Assembly (NCBI GenBank): GCA_030613785.1
Contig: JAUWLF010000018.1
Coordinates: 1-52,044, forward strand
Direction: 5' to 3'
Source: Chloroflexota bacterium
GTDB lineage: Bacteria > Chloroflexota > Anaerolineae > UBA7937 > B3-Chlor
DNA: 52,044 bases
Shown: piece after piece, positions 8,713 through 16,729 of the stretch
How positions within the stretch are numbered: the stretch's first letter is position 1
Layout: each line of letters begins with the position of its first letter
Notes under the pieces: generated by a model
The model's database searches: none
What the model was told of the DNA's origin: nothing
Seen by the model: the letters and a program-made list of their open reading frames with translations, nothing else
Translations under genes and position numbers: made by a program

Positions 8713-9513
8713 TTAGCCAGGTTCGATGGCTAGCGTGTCCACTTCCATCCACTGGCGGCCTGGCGCTTCCAACAGCCCGTAGCCGAACCGTCCCCACGGC
8801 TTCACCACCGCATACTGGTTGTCCAGCCACATCACGAAGCCTAAAGGCCCGGACGGTGACGACGGAGACTCCAGCTTCAGTTCGCCATCCACACTAAAGC
8901 GCGCCGCGTTGGTTCCCCATTCGATGACGTAGGTGTGCCATTCGGTCATGCTGACCTCCAGAGCCGCCTCGCTTACCCCCATTGCCCTTTGCCCTATGGG
9001 CCACAGTGCGCGGTACAGGGGCCGCATGTTCATCAGCAACACTGCAACCGGCGACGTTGGCGCCAGCAGAAAAAACGGTAGCCGCAGCGCATCCAGCGTC
9101 GCGGCCTTCCAACCGTGGCCTGGAGTGTGCACATCCAGCTTCATGTCCGACGGCGGCGAGGCATAGAAGAACCAGATGGCCCGCGGCAGGATGGGCAGGC
9201 GCCTGCCGGTCATCACGAAAGGGTCGTTCCAGAAGCCGAAGCCCGCGGTTCCGTTCAGTTCGCCCGACTGCTGCGAGAAGCGTGCTCGCACCGTCAGTGT
9301 CAGTGGCGGTCGCCACAGAAAGCCACGGCGAGGCAAATCCTGGTAATCGTCAATCTGCGCGTCGGTGTAGCGACGGGCAGATGTATCGTTGTTAATGAAG
9401 AGCAGTGTGCTCCCAGTCGGCTCCAGCGCGCCATCGCCCACCACGTAGCGTTTCCACATCGGGCTGGGCCCTGGCGCGAAATCGTCGCGAATGGGTCGCA
9501 CGTTGGATGCCAT
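8713..9513 (-). CDS. GH16/concanavalin A-like fold protein
   Basis: This 266-residue protein has no clear signal peptide. The C-terminal half reads EWHTYVIEWGTNAARFSVDG followed by GPLGFVMWLDNQY, the pattern of the GH16 and LamG-like jelly roll where a Trp-rich strand is followed by a 'variable' display of the sugar site. The canonical catalytic ExDxxE motif is not evident, so it may bind rather than cleave glycans. It has its own promoter at 9536-9564. It is not recognised as a named family. Confidence 0.55.
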   Translation of the reverse strand: MASNVRPIRDDFAPGPSPMWKRYVVGDGALEPTGSTLLFINNDTSARRYTDAQIDDYQDLPRRGFLWRPPLTLTVRARFSQQSGELNGTAGFGFWNDPFVMTGRRLPILPRAIWFFYASPPSDMKLDVHTPGHGWKAATLDALRLPFFLLAPTSPVAVLLMNMRPLYRALWPIGQRAMGVSEAALEVSMTEWHTYVIEWGTNAARFSVDGELKLESPSSPSGPLGFVMWLDNQYAVVKPWGRFGYGLLEAPGRQWMEVDTLAIEPG

Positions 9514-9535
9514 GGTGGGATCTGCCTATGGTGTG

Positions 9536-9564
9536 AGTATACTAGAATCAGCGTAGGATGTCAA
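9536..9564 (-). promoter_or_regulatory. Predicted sigma70 promoter
   Basis: On the minus strand, TTGACA (9559-9564), 17 nt, TATACT (9536-9541). It drives the lectin-fold gene starting at 9513, leaving a very short leader. Confidence 0.75.
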
Positions 9565-9573
9565 CGATATCCG

Positions 9574-9792
9574 TCAGTGGCTGTGTTGCCCCTCCAGGGA
9601 CAATGGGCCGCCCAGCTTCTTCATGGCAGACTCAAGTGAGGCCGTGGCGTCCTCCAATAGTTGGGCGGCCTTCAGGAGATCTTGCTGTGCCTCCCCAGCC
9701 CGCTGGGCCCATTCACGGAAGTCGGCCGAGTGTTCGTCGTTATGTTCGATCCAGTGGGGGAGGAGCACCCTCAGTTTATCAGCGTCCTTCAT
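9574..9792 (-). CDS. Small helical protein paired with CooT (DUF8180-like)
   Basis: This 72-residue protein opens MKDADKLRVLLPHWIEHNDE and continues as an amphipathic helix pair. The His- and acid-rich start (LPHWIEHNDEH) suggests metal contact. I recall the family as DUF8180, often beside CooT, but I am not certain of the number. The start 9792 has GGAGGAAG upstream and overlaps the cooT stop by 14 nt, implying translational coupling. The role in nickel handling is inferred from context. Confidence 0.7.
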   Translation of the reverse strand: MKDADKLRVLLPHWIEHNDEHSADFREWAQRAGEAQQDLLKAAQLLEDATASLESAMKKLGGPLSLEGQHSH

Positions 9793-9979
9793 CCTCTTCC
9801 TCCGAAGCAGGCTCCAGCAGCACACGGTGCTTGAGGAAGTCAATGCTCTTGATGATCCCCTCTATCATCTGGGGCTCCTCGAAGAAGCTTCGCACCTGCA
9901 CGCCGCCTTCCACGAATTCCAGTCGATTGACTTCTTTGGCCACCAATTCGTCGCCCACGTATACCGTTGCCTGACACAT
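9779..9979 (-). CDS. CooT-family nickel-binding protein
   Basis: This 66-residue protein starts MCQATVYVGDELVAKEVNRL, the CooT/small Sm-like fold in which the second residue Cys binds Ni(II) in the characterised Rhodospirillum protein. Here Cys2 is retained. CooT homologues are thought to be nickel chaperones for CO dehydrogenase or other nickel enzymes; no such enzyme is in the window. The start 9979 is set by GGGAGGG upstream, and a longer in-frame start at 10006 has no such support. It overlaps the helical partner downstream. Confidence 0.8.
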   Translation of the reverse strand: MCQATVYVGDELVAKEVNRLEFVEGGVQVRSFFEEPQMIEGIIKSIDFLKHRVLLEPASEEEDEGR

Positions 9980-10002
9980 CTTGCCCTCCCGATGTCGAGA
10001 GA

Positions 10003-10329
10003 TCACGCAGAGCGTTTGGTTTCGGTTTCGATCCAGTCCAAGTAGTCCTTGTTTCCGGTCAGGATGGGAAGGGCGAGGATCTCCGGCACCTCGTAGGGAT
10101 GGTTGTCCTTGACCAACGACTCCAGCCTGTCATATTGGCCGGCCAGAGTCTTCGCCAGGCACAGCCATTCCTGGGCCTCTTCTATCTGCCCCTGCCACCA
10201 GTAGGTGCTGGATATGGGACCAATCACTTGCACGCAGGCGGCCACTCGGCGCTCGACGAGGATACGCTGCAAAGTCTTCGCACCTTCTTCGCTATCAATG
10301 GAGATCAGCACCTGAATGTAGTCTTCCAT
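10003..10329 (-). CDS. cutA: CutA divalent cation tolerance protein
   Basis: This 108-residue protein has the CutA ferredoxin-like trimeric fold: VLISIDSEEGAKTLQRILVE, then RRVAACVQVIGPISSTYWWQ and the C-terminal HPYEVPEILALPI and YLDWIETET motifs. CutA binds copper and other divalent metals. The start at 10329 gives the conserved N-terminus; upstream ATG codons would add residues unlike the family. It precedes cooT in the same orientation, only 23 nt away, so the two probably share a transcript. Confidence 0.93.
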   Translation of the reverse strand: MEDYIQVLISIDSEEGAKTLQRILVERRVAACVQVIGPISSTYWWQGQIEEAQEWLCLAKTLAGQYDRLESLVKDNHPYEVPEILALPILTGNKDYLDWIETETKRSA

Positions 10330-10366
10330 ATTGATTTTCCCACCGTCTGAGGCTAATCTGCGCATG

Positions 10367-11206
10367 CTACCCTTGTTTGAGCACGATGCTGCCCATCGGC
10401 ACGCCCACATCCCCGGCCATGACGGGGCACTTGGCTTGCAGCAGGAAGAAGAGGCGGTCTCCCTCGCCGCTTAAAGTCTCGTAGTTGGCCTGTCCCTTGG
10501 CGATGATCATTTGGGCCTCGTCGTATCGCCGCCGGAAGTCGTGGGAACAGCGGTGCAGGACAGTCCCTGGTGCATCGGAACCAGTGCTGACGAGTTCGCT
10601 AACCTGGTCCAGGCCTGCGGCTAGCGCGTCATCCTCCGTCGCGTCGTTGAGGATGGGACCGCCTTTGACGGCGTACGTGATTGGCAGATCGAGGGTCTCG
10701 ATCAATACGCGATCGAACACAGTCTCCCCGGCGTTGTCGGCCAGATACAGTACCGCTCCTGCGTTGGCGAGGGCCCGTTGGAAGGCGGCGGTGTCGTCGA
10801 TGCCGAAGGGTTGATCGAGGACGCGCTCGACGGTGGCCCACAGGTCATACTCACCAACCGGCGCGAGATCAATGATGTTGCCAGCTATGGCCAGCCGCAC
10901 TGCTGTCCCCAAGGGGTTACGTGCTTCCGAGACCAGGGCCTTCAAACGGGGATACAGGTCCAACGCCTGGCGGGTGGCTGCGGACTTGGCCTGCTGGTAA
11001 GGGTCGGCGGTGCCGGTCTCCTCGCGCACCATACGGTGTATCACGTCGCCGATCTCGGGCGGTGTGCTTGCCGGATCGACTGCTCTCAACGCATCGAGAG
11101 CGCCGTTCAGGATGTCGCGCTGCTGCGTCTCGTCCGCTCCGCTTTGCCGGGCCGCTTCCAGAGCCTGGCGCAGGAAGCAAGGGTAACAATCCAGGTAGGT
11201 CTTCAT
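10367..11206 (-). CDS. DUF89/ARMT1-like metal-dependent phosphatase
   Basis: This 279-residue protein begins MKTYLDCYPCFLRQALEAAR, with the N-terminal CxxC of bacterial DUF89. The phosphatase core contains LADNAGETVFDRVLI and the KGGPILNDAT segment, which hold the Asn and Asp residues binding metal and phosphate. DUF89 proteins are metal-dependent damage-control phosphatases acting on phosphometabolites; substrates differ by subgroup. GGAG just upstream fixes the start at 11206. It ends 38 nt before cutA, so metal-linked genes may be co-expressed. Confidence 0.85.
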   Translation of the reverse strand: MKTYLDCYPCFLRQALEAARQSGADETQQRDILNGALDALRAVDPASTPPEIGDVIHRMVREETGTADPYQQAKSAATRQALDLYPRLKALVSEARNPLGTAVRLAIAGNIIDLAPVGEYDLWATVERVLDQPFGIDDTAAFQRALANAGAVLYLADNAGETVFDRVLIETLDLPITYAVKGGPILNDATEDDALAAGLDQVSELVSTGSDAPGTVLHRCSHDFRRRYDEAQMIIAKGQANYETLSGEGDRLFFLLQAKCPVMAGDVGVPMGSIVLKQG

Positions 11207-11335
11207 CACACTCCGGCGTCTGAGAGATTGGTGCATACATGGTACTGCAATCCGTGGCAGATGGCAATCTCTTGCCCCTGAGGAGCAAGGGCAAGGCGTG
11301 TTGGAGAACCGTGTGTGTTAGGGTTGAAACGAGCC

Positions 11336-11364
11336 TTGCTTCGGCACGTGTATCGGCTTAGAAT
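11336..11364 (+). promoter_or_regulatory. Predicted sigma70 promoter of acd operon
   Basis: TTGCTT (11336-11341), 17 nt, TAGAAT (11359-11364), 65 nt upstream of the acyl-CoA synthetase start. Confidence 0.6.
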
Positions 11365-11428
11365 GGAGGAGCGAGGGTCTTCCCACTGGAGTGACGACTG
11401 AGTGCCTACCTGGAAGGGGGGGGACGCG

Positions 11429-12841
11429 ATGGCGACCAAGATGGAGAACCTCACCACGCTTTTCGATCCCCGCAGCGTTGCCGTTGTTGGGGCTTCAAGG
11501 AATCCGGGCAAGCTTGGATACCACGTGATGAAGAGCCTGACCGAAGGCGGCTTCAAGGGCGAGTTGTTTCCCATCAACCCCAAGGAGACGGACTTGTTTG
11601 GATCCTTGGCTTATCCCTCGGTGCTGGAAGTTCCTGGCGAGGTTGATCTGGCCATCGTGGTCTTGCCAGCGAGGGTGGTCCCCGAGATCTTCGGGCAGTG
11701 CGCAGCGAAGGGAGTGAGGGGAATTGTCCTCATCGCCGCCGGGTTCAAGGAGATCGAGGATGAACTTGGGGGGCAACTCCAGGATGAAATCGCCGCGCTG
11801 GCCAATGAAGCTGGGATCCCGGTCATCGGTCCCAACACCTTCGGCATGGTCAACGTCCAGGCGGACCTCAACGCTTCTTTCACTCCGGAGTTCTCCGCCG
11901 TGAAGAAGGGCGGGATCAGCCTTGTGAGCCAGAGTGGAGGTATGGCCCACATGCTGGCTTTTATGGCGATGCGGGAGAACGTGGGCTTCAGCAAGATCAT
12001 AGGGCTGGGCAACCGCTGCAACATCGGGTTCGCGGAGCTGCTGGAATACCTGGCAGACGATGCCAGCACCCAGGTGATCGCTATGTACATGGAGGGGACG
12101 GACGATCCGCGGCGTCTGATGGAGGTGGCGAAGGAGGCAAGAGGCAAGAAACCCATCGTTGTGTATAAGGTAGGGAAGTCTGACGTCAGTGACAAGGCGT
12201 CCAAGTATCATACCGGTTCTCTGGCAGGCCAGTACGAGATCTATCAGGGGGCCTTCAAGCAAGCTGGCGTTCTGACGGTGGATACCTTACATGAACTTCT
12301 GGACACGGCCAAGGGCTTGAGTTCCTGTCAGTTTCCCAAAGGAAACAGGGTGGCGGTGCTGTCGGGTCAGGCGGGGCCTGGCATGGCAGCGTGCGACGTG
12401 TGCGAGGAGAAAGGTCTAATCCTGACCGAGTTCTCTAAGGACACCCAGGAGCGAATCGACAGGGCCCTTCCTCCGCTGGCCCTGAGGACCAACCCCGTGG
12501 ACATGGGACCCGCGTGGTACAGTCCAGAGGCGATTCGTGAGGTCGCCGACTCTGCACTAGGTGACGAGCACGTTGATGGGGTGGTTGTGTGCATCGCCTA
12601 CGCGTCAGCCAACATTGGAGCGGTAGACGGTCTAGCCGAGGTGCTCAAGAGTTGGGGCCAGAAGAAGCCGGTCGTCTGCTGTCTGTCCGCACCGGGGGAG
12701 ATTTGGGAGGAGGGGATCAGATCCCTGGAAGAGGCAGGAGTGCCCAACTATGCTACTCCGGAGAGGGCGGCGAGGGCGCTTGGCAACTTGTGGAGATACC
12801 AGACGCTGGCAGGGAGAGGTCTTGACCGTGGGCAGCACTGA
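11429..12841 (+). CDS. ADP-forming acetyl/acyl-CoA synthetase, alpha subunit
   Basis: This 470-residue subunit starts with a CoA-binding Rossmann domain (FDPRSVAVVGASRNPGKLGY), followed by two ligase-CoA domains and the phosphohistidine segment YHTGSLAG (His261). ADP-forming acyl-CoA synthetase makes ATP from acyl-CoA, ADP and phosphate, mainly in fermenting archaea and some bacteria. The beta subunit follows at once with overlap. ATG 11429 has a G-rich Shine-Dalgarno (GGAAGGGGG). A GTG at 11402 is less likely. Substrate range cannot be read from the sequence. Confidence 0.92.
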   Translation: MATKMENLTTLFDPRSVAVVGASRNPGKLGYHVMKSLTEGGFKGELFPINPKETDLFGSLAYPSVLEVPGEVDLAIVVLPARVVPEIFGQCAAKGVRGIVLIAAGFKEIEDELGGQLQDEIAALANEAGIPVIGPNTFGMVNVQADLNASFTPEFSAVKKGGISLVSQSGGMAHMLAFMAMRENVGFSKIIGLGNRCNIGFAELLEYLADDASTQVIAMYMEGTDDPRRLMEVAKEARGKKPIVVYKVGKSDVSDKASKYHTGSLAGQYEIYQGAFKQAGVLTVDTLHELLDTAKGLSSCQFPKGNRVAVLSGQAGPGMAACDVCEEKGLILTEFSKDTQERIDRALPPLALRTNPVDMGPAWYSPEAIREVADSALGDEHVDGVVVCIAYASANIGAVDGLAEVLKSWGQKKPVVCCLSAPGEIWEEGIRSLEEAGVPNYATPERAARALGNLWRYQTLAGRGLDRGQH

Positions 12842-13538
12842 GGACGTCTTGCGCCTGGTTCCCAAAGAGCGGCGAGTCTTGATGGAGACCGAGTCGAAGG
12901 CGATTCTGGAGCAGTGGGGCATTCCCACCGTGCCCTGTCAAGTGGCGACAACGCAGGAGGAAGCCCTGACGCTGGCTCGCTCCGTGGGGTTCCCTGTGGT
13001 GCTCAAGGTTCTATCACCTGATATCATCCACAAGACGGAGGTTGGCGGAGTGCGGCTCAACCTCGCCAGTGGTGAAGCGGTCGAATCAGCCTTTGACGAG
13101 GTCATGGAGAACGCGAGGAGCAAATCACCTTCGGCCAGCATTTTGGGTGTGAGCGTACAGAAGATGGTTTCGGGGCTCGAAGTAGCCGCAGGCGTAGCCA
13201 AGGACCCTCAATTCGGACACGTTTTGATGTTTGGCATGGGAGGCGTGGACATCGAACTTATCAGGGACACGACCTTCAGGTTGATTCCCATTGACGCCGC
13301 GGATGCGGAAGAGATGATACGGGACATCAGGGGCTACTCCATCTTGAAGGGGGATAGAGGCCCCGGTGTTGATCTCGAAAGCCTCCGCACCATGCTGGTC
13401 AAGGTCTCCAATCTCACCGTGGCCCACCCTCAGATTGGGGGAATGGACCTGAACCCGATCATCGCCTCGCCCTCAGGTAGTGTCGTGGCGGACGCCAGGA
13501 TCGTCGTCTCGCTGGGAGAAGGCACGGAAGACGGCTAG
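12828..13538 (+). CDS. ADP-forming acetyl/acyl-CoA synthetase, beta subunit
   Basis: This 236-residue ATP-grasp subunit contains GFPVVLKVLSPDIIHKTEVG, where the His takes phosphate, and the C-terminal GGMDLNPI loop. It pairs with the alpha subunit at 11429. The GTG at 12828 overlaps the alpha stop by 14 nt. A TTG at 12822 in the same frame is possible, with GGGAGAGG nearby. Length matches the family's short beta subunit. Confidence 0.9.
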   Translation: MGSTEDVLRLVPKERRVLMETESKAILEQWGIPTVPCQVATTQEEALTLARSVGFPVVLKVLSPDIIHKTEVGGVRLNLASGEAVESAFDEVMENARSKSPSASILGVSVQKMVSGLEVAAGVAKDPQFGHVLMFGMGGVDIELIRDTTFRLIPIDAADAEEMIRDIRGYSILKGDRGPGVDLESLRTMLVKVSNLTVAHPQIGGMDLNPIIASPSGSVVADARIVVSLGEGTEDG

Positions 13539-13582
13539 GTTAGGTTGGCCACAGTGGAGTGCAGTGAGAAACCTGTCTAGTG

Positions 13583-13611
13583 CGGCCCTTCCCGAGCGAA
13601 GGGCCGTTTCT
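13583..13611 (+). terminator. Rho-independent terminator after acd operon
   Basis: CGGCCCTT at 13583-13590 pairs with AAGGGCCG at 13599-13606 across an 8-nt loop, followed by TTTCT. It ends the acyl-CoA synthetase operon. Confidence 0.8.
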
Positions 13612-13669
13612 CGTTCAGGCGTTCGGGATTTGGGCGCTAGGTGCAGGCCCTCATGCCAAGGCCGTGCGG

Positions 13670-14707
13670 TCAGCCGCTCCTCCGTACGAGCCAGCTCGTC
13701 AGCACCGTGGCGGCGATGAAGACCACCAGCAGAATGAAGACGACCAACTCCGCCAGGCGGAGAGGCACAAGCGGGGAGATTGCCACCGGCGGTTGAGCCA
13801 CGCCTAGCTCGTGTCGTTCCTCCTCCGTGACTTCTCTGAAGGCCATCGCTTCTGGCGTTGGCGTGGTGACGGCAGTGGTCTCGATTCTGTCCTCCTCTGA
13901 CACGGTGGGAGGTGTGGAAGGCATAGTCGGCTCGGGGGCTGCCGCCTCCGGTGCGGGGCTGGAGGGCACCGTGGCGTCGATGATGACCGTGGGTTCAACT
14001 CCGCCTACTCCGATTCCCTCAGCCTCGGCTGGCGTGCCCACTGCCGTGGGAGTGTCGCATGGACCACGGCCTTCGGTCCCGGGAGCGGGACTGGCCATGT
14101 CCTGCGCCGATGGAGCTGCGTAGGCCGGTGGGGGTTCCGTGGGCTCTGCGGCCGGAGGGGGGACCTCTTCGGCGTTCGATGGACCGACCTCCGTGGCCCA
14201 CTCTTCGGCTGCCTTTTCTTGGTCCAGGACCGGCTCCTCATCTGCCGGGGCGGGGATCACGCTGGGCATGGGGGAAGGGGCGAGCGCCACCTCCGCTGCT
14301 GGGGCGAGGGGTGCCCGAGCGGCCATGGAGAATCCGCCAAGAAGCTGGAGGGTCAGATCACCACCGACGAGCAGCACCAGCAGCAGAGCCGCCAGGGCTG
14401 TGGCTCCCTTGAGCAGGCCATAGCCCCAACCCGGGGCTGTGATCCATGGCCTGGGCCGTACCGGAGATGGGCGCACGGCGAAGGAGCGAGGCGCAGGCAG
14501 CGCAGGCAGTTCCTTCACAAAAGCCACCGTTTTCTGGAGTGTAGAGAGGCTCTCAGTGCACGCCTGGCACTCCTGGAGATGTCTCTCCAACCGGGCCTTC
14601 TCCTCGGCTGACAACTCCTGGTCTATGTAGGCTGAGAGGGATTCCTCCACCCATTCATGTTCCGACTTTCCTCGTCTCCCCAGGAAATCAAGCATCTTAG
14701 CCCTCAT
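13670..14707 (-). CDS. Zinc-finger anti-sigma factor with Pro/Ala-rich linker and two TM segments
   Basis: This 345-residue protein has an N-terminal zf-HC2 anti-sigma domain (HLQECQAC, about residues 43-52), a transmembrane segment (about residues 100-120), a long Pro/Ala/Thr/Glu-rich low-complexity region (about 130-295), and a second membrane segment near the C-terminus. It should hold the ECF sigma factor encoded just upstream, with an 11-nt overlap, and respond to an envelope or redox signal. ATG 14707 and an internal ATG at 14695 are both possible. Confidence 0.85.
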   Translation of the reverse strand: MRAKMLDFLGRRGKSEHEWVEESLSAYIDQELSAEEKARLERHLQECQACTESLSTLQKTVAFVKELPALPAPRSFAVRPSPVRPRPWITAPGWGYGLLKGATALAALLLVLLVGGDLTLQLLGGFSMAARAPLAPAAEVALAPSPMPSVIPAPADEEPVLDQEKAAEEWATEVGPSNAEEVPPPAAEPTEPPPAYAAPSAQDMASPAPGTEGRGPCDTPTAVGTPAEAEGIGVGGVEPTVIIDATVPSSPAPEAAAPEPTMPSTPPTVSEEDRIETTAVTTPTPEAMAFREVTEEERHELGVAQPPVAISPLVPLRLAELVVFILLVVFIAATVLTSWLVRRSG

Positions 14708-15308
14708 CCTTAAGACGGTAACGAGCAGGCAAAAGTTCCCCCTGGTCCAGTAGGTAGTCGCGCAGGCTGGCTCGGGCGCGGCTGAGGCGCGATTTGACGG
14801 TGCCTATGGAGATGCCTGTCACTTGTGCTATCTCCTTGTAGCTGAAACCTTGGATATCCGAGAGGACCAAGGTCACTCGCTGGTCTGGCGCCAGGGTGTT
14901 CAGGCCCCTTTGTATCGTCTGGCCTAGTTCCTGGCGCACGGCGTGCTGCTCGGGCGTTTCCTGCCTACTGACGAAGTTGGGCGATGGATCAACCTCCGTG
15001 TAGACAGCTTCCAGGGAACTGGTGGGATGTCGCTGCTTGAGACGGAGCTGATCGTAGCAGGCGTTGGTGACGATGCGTAGTAGCCAGGCTTTGAAGGATC
15101 CGCCTTTGAATCTGGCGACAGCCGTGTAGGCTGAGAGAAAAGCGTCCTGGCTGGCGTCGGCCGCGGCCTCAGCATCGCCCAGGATGCGATAGGCCACATT
15201 GTAGACTATGTCTTGGTAGTGCGATACCAGTTGGTTGAAGGAGTGGGTGTCGCCGCGCTTGGCGGCGGCGATCAATGGCTTCTCGTCCACTTGACTTATC
15301 TTCCGCAC
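14697..15308 (-). CDS. ECF RNA polymerase sigma factor (RpoE-like)
   Basis: This 203-residue protein has sigma region 2 (DASQDAFLSAYTAVARF, AWLLRIVTNACYDQLRLK) and region 4 (VLSDIQGFSYKEIAQVTGIS then GTVKSRLSRARASLR). It lacks regions 1 and 3, so it is ECF type. It overlaps its anti-sigma factor. The tRNA-Leu promoter overlaps its start region on the other strand. Targets are unknown; the adjacent surface-protein genes are candidates only by proximity. Confidence 0.93.
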   Translation of the reverse strand: MRKISQVDEKPLIAAAKRGDTHSFNQLVSHYQDIVYNVAYRILGDAEAAADASQDAFLSAYTAVARFKGGSFKAWLLRIVTNACYDQLRLKQRHPTSSLEAVYTEVDPSPNFVSRQETPEQHAVRQELGQTIQRGLNTLAPDQRVTLVLSDIQGFSYKEIAQVTGISIGTVKSRLSRARASLRDYLLDQGELLPARYRLKDEG

Positions 15309-15319
15309 TGGTCTATACT
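15291..15319 (+). promoter_or_regulatory. Predicted promoter of tRNA-Leu
   Basis: TTGACT (15291-15296), 17 nt, TATACT (15314-15319), 14 nt before the tRNA. It overlaps the divergent sigma gene start. Confidence 0.8.
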
Positions 15320-15333
15320 ACACGCCAATGACC

Positions 15334-15419
15334 GCCGAAGTGGCGGAACAGGAAGACGCGACGGTCTCAAAAACCGTTGAGGGGTGACCCTCATGTGGGT
15401 TCGAGTCCCACCTTCGGCA
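15334..15419 (+). tRNA. tRNA-Leu(CAA)
   Basis: The acceptor stem GCCGAAG pairs with CTTCGGC, discriminator A. The anticodon loop CTCAAAA gives CAA, reading UUG. A long variable arm (class II) supports Leu, and the T arm GTGGGTTCGAGTCCCAC is complete. CCA is not encoded. The strong promoter upstream fits. Confidence 0.96.
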
Positions 15420-15589
15420 TGGTTCATTATAGCAGCTCCTGTGCAGTATGGCTAAGGTCCCGAGATGTGAGCTACACATGTTCCTATCTTGCGACATCAT
15501 AATCATGGGGCGGAACCGACGGGTACATAGGCCGCGAGGCGGCTGATCGTCGGTTCTCTTCGTACTGGTCTTCCGTTGTGAGGCAGAGG

Positions 15590-16708
15590 ATGAATGCCTG
15601 GAAAGCCGTAGTAGTGCTGCTCTTGGTGGGAGTCGGCCTGGGTCTGGGCTTGGGTTTTCTGATCGGCTGGGGTCTATGGCCCGTCGAGTACTTCGACACA
15701 GATCCGGTTGATTTGAAGCAGGAGCACAAGGAAGAGTACATCGTTTTGGTGAGCGCTTCGTTCTCGGTCGATGGCGATTTGGAGCGGGCGACGGTCAGAT
15801 TGGCCAAACTGGAGGAGGACGACATCGCCCAGGTGGTGGCTGATTTGGCCCAGAAGCACCTGGAGCGGGGCGAGGACGTCGCAGTGACGCGGAATCTGGT
15901 GATGCTGGCCGATGCGTTGGGCTCCGGCACGGTGGCCATGCTGGCCTACGTCGCCACCGCGACGCCGGTGTTGACTCCTACGTCCACTCACACCGCCACA
16001 GAGGCAGCCACACACACCCCAACAGAGACACCAACTGCACCGCCGACTTCGACTGGTGTGCCTCCGACGCCGACTCATACGCGGAGGCCGGATGCCCCAA
16101 CATCTACCGCCCCGCCACCTACCAACACTACGGAACCGGCCACACCGACCATCACTTCAGTGCCTCCCACCAACACACCAGAGCCGACGGCGGCGACTGA
16201 CACTCCTACCGCCACCTCGGAGCCTACGGGTAGCTGCCCCGGGCGGCCAGACCCGGTTATCTTGGACACTGAACCGCATCGTCGAGACTGGGCATGGTTG
16301 GAGCAACGCTTTGGAGGGGTCGGCATTCAGGAGACAGATAGTTGCCCTGGTGGTGCGGTCTACGCAGTGGACACACTGTGGGAGTTCCACCACGTCACCC
16401 TACGAGTGACTGTGCTCGACCGCCACGGGAATAAGGTGCCGAATGTGCCGGTGGCTTTCTTTGGGTTCGGTGACCCAATTGACACACCGGGCGCGTGCCG
16501 GCCCAATGCGCATGTGGAGTACACCAACCAGGATGGGGAGGCGGGTGTTCCCATGGGATGGGGCAGCGCTTATGCCCCCCCTGGGGCTGGCTATCACGCT
16601 GTGTGGGTCATGGATTCCATAGCCAGTGATTGCGTCACAGGACTTGGAATGGTCGAGTACACCGATCATTGGCATCTGGACGTCACTTTTCGAGAGGTTT
16701 CCCAGTGA
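15590..16708 (+). CDS. Membrane-anchored Thr/Pro-stalk protein, paralogue 1
   Basis: This protein of about 372 residues has one N-terminal membrane segment (VVVLLLVGVGLGLGLGFLIG), a helical module with YFDTDPVDL and two helix pairs, a Thr/Pro-rich stalk (about 130-220), then an Ig-like C-terminal domain ending DVTFREVSQ. The same architecture recurs in the next two genes, which follow in tandem. The family is common in Chloroflexota and has no known function. It likely projects from the cell surface. ATG 15590 is preferred over GTG 15578. Confidence 0.75.
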   Translation: MNAWKAVVVLLLVGVGLGLGLGFLIGWGLWPVEYFDTDPVDLKQEHKEEYIVLVSASFSVDGDLERATVRLAKLEEDDIAQVVADLAQKHLERGEDVAVTRNLVMLADALGSGTVAMLAYVATATPVLTPTSTHTATEAATHTPTETPTAPPTSTGVPPTPTHTRRPDAPTSTAPPPTNTTEPATPTITSVPPTNTPEPTAATDTPTATSEPTGSCPGRPDPVILDTEPHRRDWAWLEQRFGGVGIQETDSCPGGAVYAVDTLWEFHHVTLRVTVLDRHGNKVPNVPVAFFGFGDPIDTPGACRPNAHVEYTNQDGEAGVPMGWGSAYAPPGAGYHAVWVMDSIASDCVTGLGMVEYTDHWHLDVTFREVSQ

Positions 16709-16729
16709 GCATATTCTGGAAGGATCAGG

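Noticed and set aside
15318..15506. Minus-strand 62-residue frame across the tRNA
   Set aside because: It is the antisense of tRNA-Leu and gives the artefactual RRWDSNPHEG-type peptide seen opposite tRNAs.
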